14,746 nucleotides of DNA from Wuchereria bancrofti (Eukaryota > Nematoda > Chromadorea > Rhabditida > Onchocercidae), in the NCBI GenBank assembly GCA_005281725.1, contig SSBO01000081.1, positions 1 to 14,746 of the forward strand, read 5' to 3'. A model generated the notes under the pieces. It saw only the letters and a list, made by a program, of their open reading frames with translations, did not search any database and was not told the origin of the DNA. A program made the position numbers and the translations under genes. Below are positions 9,601-14,746 of the stretch, piece after piece; position 1 is the stretch's first letter; each line of letters begins with the position of its first letter.

Positions 9601-12600
9601 TTTAAAACGCCGAGAAAGTAAAGATAAAAGCTGATTGAAATTCCTAATTAAGTAATAAATTAATAAGTGGAACTGAAAAAAGATTGAATTATTTTCTTTT
9701 GGAAAATGAATTATTTTCTTTTGGAAAAGGAAAAATCTAAGATTCTAGCAGATTTCCAACTATAAGTAACACAATGCTAAGCCAACACTCACCGAATGTC
9801 GCTTAATTAATAGGTCACTTAATGAAAAGTATTTCTTCAGTGATTTAAAAGATTTTGATAAGATGTTGTTCACTCCCACATTACTTCTGCACTATTGGAT
9901 TTCAGTGTAGTCTGCTGATGTCCTCTACTCTCTTCAAACTTTGAGTACAACATTGCAAGTTCTCTAGGTAATCTCACCTTCACTGATGAATTCAAACATT
10001 GATTCTGACTGTAATGTAATGTACTGCTTGACTTTTACTACACAATGCAAACCTTTCGTTTATCATTGCTACTGCCCACTTGATTCAGCGATGTTCGACT
10101 TCTACGCATTTCTTCTATTTCATGTTTATATTTGTCAAACATGCCATATGGTATCAAGGCGGCGGCAGCACCGCTTGTCGACGGTCCTGAGAGGGCAACT
10201 ATCTGAGCTGGAGCATTGCATCCACCTACTTCATGGCAAAATGGAGTAATATATCGAGTTTCAGATGTTTCGTACTGTGTTGTTGTTGTTGTTCGGAAGC
10301 CATTATGTGATGCAGGCGATAAAGGGCCAAAGGAAGTACCACTCGGTACTGCTCTTCTCTCATGACTGCGTCCTATATGTCGTTCACGATACCAATCTGG
10401 CACGTGTAATTTTTCCGTAGACTTTCGAAACCGCAACTCATGTTCCGAAACATTTGGGGTTTTTTCGCAGAATTTCTGAAGTTCATTTTCCGGTGGTGCT
10501 GATTCTTCACGCATCCTAAAAATAATAAATGAAAAACAAATACTAATGAAAATTCTTGAAAGAACTTTGTTCTGACTTCTCATATAACTGATTAACTAGG
10601 ATCTATTATCCTTTTCGAATCTCTTTTCACATGTATAGCTCACTCACTTTTAATCAACAAATCATTACTAATCAATAACAGTTCAAACTTCCCATAAACG
10701 GTTTACATTATCAAAATTATGATCGGTAAAAATTTTTTTGACCAAGCTTTTGCAAATCTTTTTTTCAAAACAAATATACTTTCGATCCATCAAATAATCG
10801 GCGCTCTTCGAACGGACATGTGAAACAATGCTCTGCGGTGCATTACATGGACTAAATCGGTTGTAATCTATCACCGAACCGGAACGACGGACATCGTCCA
10901 AATTAGTTTCCTCAACCTGTAATATTTCTAAGAAATAGAATAAAAGACACCATAATCAAAAAAGTTCGTTATGCCTGAAAATTTTTGATACATTAAATTC
11001 AAAATTGATACATTATTAGCATATTCTACTTTAATACAGGAACGCAATCGAAAATGTTTGAAGGAAGTATAATTATTGAAGCAATGCAGCAAAGAAGTGA
11101 TTTTGACTCAGTTAGTCTCATTATCCTATCAAAATTTAGATTAACTAGCAACTCACATGCTTCGGACGCTTTATATAAATTTCAGGAACAATGATATTAA
11201 AATACTGATCATTGACTAATTTTCAACTGCCTTTGTTCCCGAAAGTTGCAAGCGTTTTAGAAACCAGAAGAAGTTTAGCAGTCACTTGATTATTAATTAC
11301 TTGATTTATCTCCGTGCAGGGGAGCCTAGTTCAGGAGAAATCCTACGTACCTCAAAGTAAAGGAAAATTTTGCATGCAATTAGCAACATCTTATTTAAAG
11401 TTATTTCATCCGTCAAGAAGATTATTTTGCCTAAAATTAAGTCTGTTTAATAGTCCACGCTTTGAAGCATTTTACACTTCAATTAAGGTTATATACTTAA
11501 ATCAATACCTGCATTTCAATTCATGTCCGGATACTGCCTACCATTAAAAAATTAATGAAAAGTGAGAATCAAAAGTCAACAAAGGCTTTACGTCTATATT
11601 AAACAAAACATAGATGTAAAGAAATATTATTTGATAGCATTTGCTACAGCAAATAAAGGTCGCTGATACTGCCTATCCCAAGATAGGAATAGGCACTGTA
11701 AAGCCTTTGAAAATAGTTAGATATCGAAGCCAAACACAAATTGTCTTCATTAATGCCAAAATAACCCACTTCACTATAAGATCAAGAAACAGTCTTTCAG
11801 AAAACGTCAAGTAGATCTCTAGTGAGTTAAAAGCATTAAGCTCAGCAAAATAACATAATCCATCCTTCACCTACCCAGTAAATCTTAACACAATGAAGGG
11901 ACATGAAACATATTGGCAAGGAAAGCATAAAAGAATCAGAAAATACATCATATATAGAACCTGTCGTTGAGCTGAAACAATGTCACCAATTCCAGTGTCG
12001 AGGTTTGTCTCAAGGTAGGACGTCGAGTAACCGCGAGTTCGGCTGTACAGATTTGGTTGTGAGAGGCGTTGCTTGTAAGGCATCCAGTAGCGCTCTGCTC
12101 GTTCAAACAAGCGGTTGTATTCCTGCTATTGGTTTCTTTTTTCATTACCTTAGTAGTATTGAATTGATTAAGCGTGAGTGCTTTTTAGCAGAGGGTTAGG
12201 GTTTTTATAAAAAAACAGAAGTGGACATAAGCGAAGACCATCCAATAGTCATTTCAGAAACTTACAACAAACTTTTAAACTTGAATTTTTGGGAAATTTT
12301 TATATAAATGGATGGAGATAGCTATCTACAAAATAATAGAGGAACACTGAAGCAGGTCTAGATTAATGAAAAAGCGGTTACAAAGCAAGGACATTCAAGC
12401 AAAGTCAATGAATTTATCATTTTTTGAAGTTCAAACGAGCCTTTGCAGTATTTCCTGCCAATTTTAAAATCCCTCATTCACGAATTATGTAATGACTCCA
12501 GATTTCCGATTCGCTTCAAACACTTTCTTCGATATCTGTCTGCATTTTAAAAATTCCCTGCTCCAAAAAAAATTTTTTATTTAAAACAAAACTTTCATTT

Positions 12601-13202
12601 TTATCAAGAAAAAAAAAAAACCTGGTCATACGGACTGGGACCAATGCTATTATACGGCAATTGATTTAGTTCATGTTTCGAACTAAATTCATTTCTCTGC
12701 GGTTTTTGGTAGAGCGGTCCATGATATTCCGGTCGTGACCGTAATATGTCATCTGATGTTTGACGAAAACGTTCGCTTATTGCCTCTGAGAATATAATTT
12801 GGTATTTAACTGGTTTTATTTGCTTAATTGCACTTAGATTCATATTATCAGAGATCTCCATTTTAACTTATGCATTTCACATGCCGTCAGCAAGAAAATT
12901 TGAAGCATTGATTTCATTCCTTTCCTGAGATGTCGATTATATGCTCGTCAAAAAGCAGGGATACAAAGTATTAAAGGCCACCTATGTAAACTGTTTGGAA
13001 GATAAAGTACCAACCAGATGCATTATTAACATCACTTGAAAGGAATTCTTTCCTCGCCTTCTCAAGTTTCGACCGATATCTACTTGTACGACGACTTGAT
13101 GATCGACTGAAATCATCATCATCGACGGAGCGTCGACTATATAGACGTTCACGTGCCAACATATTTGAATCGGAACCATTTGATACACTATTTTGAGTGT
13201 AT
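3549..13202 (-). CDS. ajm-1: AJM-1-like apical junction protein, multi-exon, 5' end not in window
   Basis: One minus-strand gene of at least fourteen exons: 13202-13015, 12785-12622, 12122-11961, 10916-10780, 10515-10053, 9977-9885, 6523-6440, 5642-5403, 4825-4804, 4686-4487, 4315-4186, 4123-4096, 3874-3787 and 3689-3549. Together they give about 710 residues. The N-terminal half is rich in Arg, Ser and Tyr and looks disordered. The middle has short coiled-coil-like exons. The C-terminal part is well conserved in style, with a MYND-like zinc finger. From memory this pattern fits nematode AJM-1, a coiled-coil protein of the epithelial apical junction that works with the Discs-large homologue DLG-1. 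That name is recall, not a search result. AJM-1 is longer (over 1000 residues), which agrees with the missing 5' end and the unsolved part between 9885 and 5642. Splice phases agree elsewhere except for a two-base shift at about 4506. The gene structure is firmer than the name. Confidence 0.6.
3787..3874 (-). CDS. ajm-1: AJM-1-like exon, hydrophobic strand/helix segment
   Basis: Acceptor atcattgcag|TGATAA. The first T completes a Leu codon and the exon then reads [20 protein letters not shown], then HHLRQWSSG. The donor GGA|gtacct ends in phase 0. The hydrophobic [11 protein letters not shown] core suggests a folded domain continuing from the exons before. Read in phase 0 it would begin with a stop, so the split codon is essential. 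Confidence 0.6.
4096..4123 (-). CDS. ajm-1: 28-base microexon
   Basis: Acceptor attgattgcag|AACGAA, donor ACTCT|gtatca. It takes one base and leaves two, reading [10 protein letters not shown] with its split codons. Phases fit both neighbours (G from 4186, T at 3874). Reading on without this donor gives a further nine residues and a stop at 4062-4064, which is the alternative end. Confidence 0.55.
4186..4315 (-). CDS. ajm-1: AJM-1-like exon after the zinc finger
   Basis: Acceptor ctttttaag|ATGCAC. The exon reads [20 protein letters not shown], then [20 protein letters not shown]. It follows the finger directly in phase. The donor GATG|gttggt has the same form as the one at 13015. An alternative acceptor (atttccgag|GTCTAT) would start the exon at 4390 and add 25 residues in frame; I prefer the shorter form because the added residues look intronic. 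Reading on past the donor gives a short unconvincing tail and a stop near 4130. Confidence 0.7.
4487..4686 (-). CDS. ajm-1: AJM-1-like exon with MYND-like zinc finger; two-base frame break
   Basis: Reads [20 protein letters not shown], then [14 protein letters not shown] and DWSKHRDVC. The ligands follow C-x2-C-x15-C-x2-C-x4-C-x3-C-x7-H-x3-C, the plan of MYND fingers, which hold two zinc ions and usually bind proline-rich peptides. The first linker is longer and one gap is a residue shorter than in SMYD-type fingers. The exon ends at a strong donor ATGAAG|gtaagt. The finger frame meets a stop (TGA at 4489-4491) just before it, while the frame two bases over reads YKEIIMK into the donor. The shift lies at a TATA in 4505-4510 (CTCTATACAAG). 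The acceptor gttgaag|AACGAA is weak, but phase and sequence support it. Confidence 0.78.
4804..4825 (-). CDS. ajm-1: 22-base microexon joining two conserved exons
   Basis: Acceptor ggcttgcag|TCTCAA, donor CTTCAA|gtctgt. With the two bases left from 5403 it reads LKRRLLQ, continuing straight into NERLYVRC of the zinc-finger exon. Without it the two flanking exons are out of phase. The phase repair and the helical, basic sequence are the evidence. It is too short for most gene finders. Confidence 0.6.
4951..5070 (-). CDS. Candidate 120-base cassette exon
   Basis: Between acceptor tttacttcag|TCTCTC and donor CTTCAG|gtttca, a frame with no stop reads [20 protein letters not shown], then [19 protein letters not shown]. 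It takes one base from the previous exon and leaves two. It can therefore be added between 5403 and 4825 without changing the frame, so it could be an alternatively used cassette. The rest of the chain is complete without it, so it may also be chance. Confidence 0.4.
5403..5642 (-). CDS. ajm-1: AJM-1-like conserved exon before the zinc finger
   Basis: Reads [20 protein letters not shown], then continues to [20 protein letters not shown] and SAYKAIINK. It appears folded, mixed hydrophobic and basic, with a helical RIRSRRR segment, and is unlike the Ser/Arg-rich upstream exons. The acceptor gaattttag|ATACAC fits nematode usage. A longer version from 5710 (gtagcag|ATACC) would fit the phase of the coiled-coil exon better. 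The donor GC|gtaaaa leaves two bases that make an Ala codon with T of the 22-base exon. The copy at 7140-7379 is in the duplicated block. I cannot name this domain. Confidence 0.75.
5643..6439 (-). other. Intron of the AJM-1-like gene
   Basis: AT-rich, with a ten-A run near 6075. An open stretch in one frame at about 5667-5731 ([11 protein letters not shown] and on) looks coding in composition but has no usable donor before the next exon. Nothing else is recognised. Confidence 0.5.
6440..6523 (-). CDS. ajm-1: AJM-1-like exon, 28 codons, coiled-coil helix
   Basis: Reads [20 protein letters not shown] within a 28-codon exon from acceptor aaataag|ACGGGA to donor GTGAAG|gtttta, phase 0 at both ends. 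V, M, L, L and L fall at heptad-like spacing and the rest is charged, as in a coiled coil. This suits the known coiled-coil nature of AJM-1. The same exon is seen again at 8177-8260 in the duplicated block. The next exon as I place it needs two bases from its predecessor, so either its start or an intervening exon is missing. Confidence 0.6.
6650..6682. promoter_or_regulatory. Pair of perfect 14-bp palindromes with heat-shock-element form
   Basis: ttagaatattctaa occurs at 6650-6663 and again at 6669-6682. Each contains aGAAtaTTCt, the inverted nGAAnnTTCn form bound by heat-shock factor, and a further GAA follows near 6687. They sit in an intron, and the copy at 8387-8419 is in the duplicated block. 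AT-rich sequence makes palindromes likelier by chance, so a regulatory role is only a suggestion. Confidence 0.3.
7070..7095. repeat. 26-bp scrap between two Ns
   Basis: This fragment, flanked by N at 7069 and 7096, equals 6397-6422 (and 8134-8159). It starts agtaacagaaattaac. It is an interior piece of the repeated block stranded between two gap marks, which looks like a leftover from gap filling. Confidence 0.85.
7097..8805. repeat. 1709-bp direct repeat, second copy
   Basis: Identical to 5360-7068 by reading. It continues on its right into unique sequence (tagaaatatacagg), while the first copy continues on its left into unique sequence. Its copies of the exons lie at 7140-7379 and 8177-8260, with the same frames and splice sites. 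They are likely the same exons counted twice. Confidence 0.88.
8806..9884 (-). other. Intron of the AJM-1-like gene; further exons not resolved
   Basis: AT-rich. AJM-1 should contain a sizeable coiled coil about here, so short exons may be hidden, but I found none with a convincing frame and splice pair. A 22-bp tandem repeat lies at 9685-9728. A short triplication around caaatacag lies near 9309-9332. Confidence 0.5.
9685..9728. repeat. 22-bp tandem duplication, two perfect units
   Basis: The unit tgaattattttcttttgga plus aaa occurs at 9685-9706 and again at 9707-9728 without a gap. It lies in an intron and is probably replication slippage. There is no N nearby, unlike the two large duplications. 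Confidence 0.85.
9885..9977 (-). CDS. ajm-1: AJM-1-like exon, 31 codons, helical
   Basis: Reads [20 protein letters not shown], then [11 protein letters not shown], starting and ending in phase 0 with donor GAA|gtaatg. It continues the helical character of the previous exon after a 75-base intron. The acceptor (cagtgaag|GTGAGA) is purine-rich, which weakens the call. The phase fit and the coiled-coil-like composition are the support. Confidence 0.6.
10053..10515 (-). CDS. ajm-1: AJM-1-like large exon, 154 codons, leading into coiled coil
   Basis: Acceptor tatttttag|GATGCG. The first G completes the Lys codon of the previous exon, so the ATG that follows is internal, not a start. The exon contains [16 protein letters not shown], a run of five Thr from ACA codons, [10 protein letters not shown], a small/Ala-rich stretch ([15 protein letters not shown]), and then [16 protein letters not shown], a charged helix that looks like the start of a coiled coil. 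The donor is CGAAAG|gtttgc in phase 0. HVPDWY is the most motif-like piece. It is the longest exon in the window. Confidence 0.82.
10780..10916 (-). CDS. ajm-1: AJM-1-like exon, 45 codons plus two bases
   Basis: Acceptor atattacag|GTTGAG. The exon reads [20 protein letters not shown], then [18 protein letters not shown]. The donor AA|gtatat splits a Lys codon that is completed by the first G of the next exon. [10 protein letters not shown] looks like a short conserved, phosphorylatable linear motif, but I cannot name a partner. Confidence 0.82.
10917..11960 (-). other. Intron of the AJM-1-like gene
   Basis: About 1.04 kb, AT-rich, between donor CAG|gttcta and acceptor tattacag. Phases of the flanking exons fit without any exon in between. 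Open frames here on either strand (for example 11314-11547) show no coding pattern. Confidence 0.65.
11961..12122 (-). CDS. ajm-1: AJM-1-like exon, 54 codons, Arg/Tyr-rich
   Basis: Acceptor aatagcag|GAATAC. The exon reads [20 protein letters not shown], then [18 protein letters not shown], and ends SAQRQ|gttcta. Both ends are in phase 0 and fit the flanking exons without any correction. Base composition is clearly richer in G and C than the introns on either side. No domain is recognised. Confidence 0.82.
12123..12621 (-). other. Intron of the AJM-1-like gene
   Basis: About 0.5 kb between donor CAG|gttttt and acceptor aatagcag. Its 5' end is a T-run on the coding strand (A-run at 12609-12620 as written). 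Nothing else is seen. Confidence 0.65.
12622..12785 (-). CDS. ajm-1: AJM-1-like exon, Tyr/Pro/Gln-rich segment
   Basis: Acceptor attctcag|AGGCAA. The exon reads [20 protein letters not shown], then [13 protein letters not shown], and ends SPYDQ|gttttt in phase 0. No domain is recognisable. The composition matches its neighbours (Ser, Arg, Tyr, Pro). The open frame continues upstream into the intron to 12861, but that part does not resemble coding sequence. Confidence 0.8.
13015..13202 (-). CDS. ajm-1: AJM-1-like exon, Arg/Ser-rich N-terminal segment
   Basis: Acceptor ttttttag|ATACAC. The exon reads [20 protein letters not shown], then [20 protein letters not shown]. It is basic and serine-rich, with RS pairs and an acidic DDDD patch, and is probably disordered and a phosphorylation target. 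The donor TCTG|gttggt leaves one G that completes a Glu codon with AG of the next exon. A nearby donor at 13011 would put a stop in the next exon, which fixes the choice. An earlier exon must supply the first two bases of the opening codon. Confidence 0.8.
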
Positions 13203-14746
13203 CTAAAAAATTTTGATTGAAATTCAAGAAAATGAATAAGCGACATTGGAATCACTCCGGAACTGAAGAAACTTTGGCATATTTTTTTTTCAATAATGAA
13301 TTTACATACCATCATCTTGATATGGAAAACTTCCTACCAAATTATTTTTCCGTCTTCTATCTGTTTAACTCGTTATTTTTCACTTTATTTTCATCTATGT
13401 ATTAATATCTCAACGAAACGGAAATATTCTGAAGGTTGAACAGCATGACCACTAACTCAAATGAGTTATAATTCCCCCAACTCCTCAATGTGAATATATG
13501 ATCTTTCACTGTAGATTTATTAGGAATGTCGGAAAACTCAAATTAGATTGCTGTCATGAGCCATCTCTGTCCTTTCTTAGCTACATCAGCGATTCATCAT
13601 TTTTTTAATGTTACAGACCACATTTTAACACTAGTGCATGGCTCTGCACAAATGTCTTGCATGTTTTTCCTGGTTTTCAGAAATTGATATCGTGATGGTA
13701 TTTTCACTACTGCGTAGCAACTATTCGCGAAAAAGAAACAAAAACTTTATTCCATAATTTGAAATTTTGAAATCAGAGAATGTAAATTTAAAAAGCGAAA
13801 TAGACAAGAATTTATTCGTTAGTAAGTGGAATCAGACACTATTCGTAAAATTTGGTTGATTCATGCAGGCAGCAATACCATCACGGTGTTGCCAGAAAAG
13901 CATACAATACAGCATAAAGCTTCTCTTTTTTACAAAATATATTGGCCGTGTTAGTATGAACAATGAAGTGACTTTCCTATGTATTCCAATTTAAATGATA
14001 GAATTTAGCAACTTGTTTTAAATCTCACATTCTTAAAGGGTGTTTATCAATTTACGTATCCTCAAAACGAGATTTTTTTAAAAACTGAAAAAAAAGGTGA
14101 AATACTAATTGTAATAAAAAAGCAAAAAAGAAAGCAGTAACTGAGTTTGTGATATCCTAAATATGCAACAGTGTAGTAAAGAAAGTATTAATTGAATAAA
14201 AAGCTAGAAATATCGAAAAATTGAAATGCTAAAAATTAGGCACAGAATAGAAAAATTTCTATCAAACAAAATGCACTTTTGCTAAAGCACTTCAAGCTGA
14301 TTAGATCAGCCAATTAATTTGGACTTAATTGAATTAATTTGGGGTTAATGGAAGCTTAAAACATTCTCTTCCTTCTTCTCCCATCCTCATTGAATAACAC
14401 ATTTATAGAACTAAAGATCTGCTCTTAACCAACTGGAAAATATTTATTTTATACTGAATAAACCTGATCAATTGAAATGAGCTTAGCATTAAAATAGTCC
14501 AAATTATTCGCCACTATTTGAACCCATATGAAGAAATGCATTCTAAGAATAGATAAATTAAAAGTTCTCACAAAAGCTCTTCTCGAAATAATCAAAAAAA
14601 CTTTTCAACAAAAGTTTGAAGAATAATGCAGTAAAATCATGAACATTTTCAAAGTGTCTGTTGCTCTAATAAATCATACCACGTAAATATTCAGATTGTA
14701 TTATTCTTAGAAAAAAAGGTAAATTTTCTATTCTCACGAAGGCAAC
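13203..14746 (-). other. Probable upstream intron of the AJM-1-like gene; no exon found
   Basis: The exon ending at 13202 needs an upstream exon, so this stretch should be at least partly intron. It is AT-rich, with dense stops in all frames on both strands. I found no splice-bounded coding piece and no promoter that I could support. The true 5' end is probably beyond the window. Confidence 0.5.

Noticed and set aside
10038..10583. 181-residue minus-strand frame as a stand-alone gene starting at an ATG near 10583
   Set aside because: The piece above 10515 is intron-like and separated by a clear acceptor. The frame fits exactly as an internal exon.
11314..12199. Plus-strand open frames at 11314-11547 and 11903-12199
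   Set aside because: The first is T-rich intron with no coding pattern. The second is the antisense shadow of the minus-strand exon at 11961-12122.
1..14746. Bacterial operon, CRISPR array, tRNA, transposase or viral gene
   Set aside because: I saw no regularly spaced repeats, no RNA cloverleaf, no mobile-element or viral protein motif and no intact long open frame. All coding content is split by GT-AG introns.

Overview
The window is nuclear DNA of an animal, most likely a nematode and quite possibly a filarial one. It is very AT-rich. Its genes are split into short exons by GT-AG introns, with nematode-style acceptors such as ttttcag. One gene resembles the worm apical-junction protein AJM-1. 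The species call is an inference. I saw no bacterial, viral, CRISPR or transposon coding content, no RNA gene, and no new biological system that I could support.

The layout is two convergent, broken-up genes. On the plus strand, 1-1806 holds the 3' part of a Dr1 (NC2-beta) gene: three exons that encode the end of a histone fold and the C-terminal tail. Dr1 is a TATA-binding-protein partner that represses RNA polymerase II transcription. On the minus strand, 13202 down to 3549 holds at least fourteen exons of one large gene. It runs from an Arg/Ser-rich segment (13202-10053), through short coiled-coil-like exons (9977-9885, 6523-6440), to a conserved C-terminal part with a MYND-like zinc finger (4686-4487) and a stop at 3549. 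I traced splice phases by hand. They fit from 13202 to 9885 and from 5403 to 3549, including exons of 22 and 28 bases, except for one two-base shift at about 4506. The link between 9885 and 5642 is not solved. The 5' ends of both genes lie outside the window. The 1.7 kb between the two 3' ends holds nothing I recognise as a gene.

The most striking structure is almost certainly an assembly artefact. A 1709-bp block (5360-7068) is repeated base for base at 7097-8805, with a 26-bp scrap between two single Ns separating the copies. A 153-bp block at 355-507 is repeated at 509-661 around another single N. Both look like overlapping contig ends joined without being merged. The large one falsely doubles two exons. 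Collapsing both would leave about 12.86 kb. Three frame breaks in otherwise well-preserved exons (two at A-runs in Dr1, one at a TA repeat in the minus-strand gene) also point to draft-quality sequence, although real pseudogene decay is not excluded.
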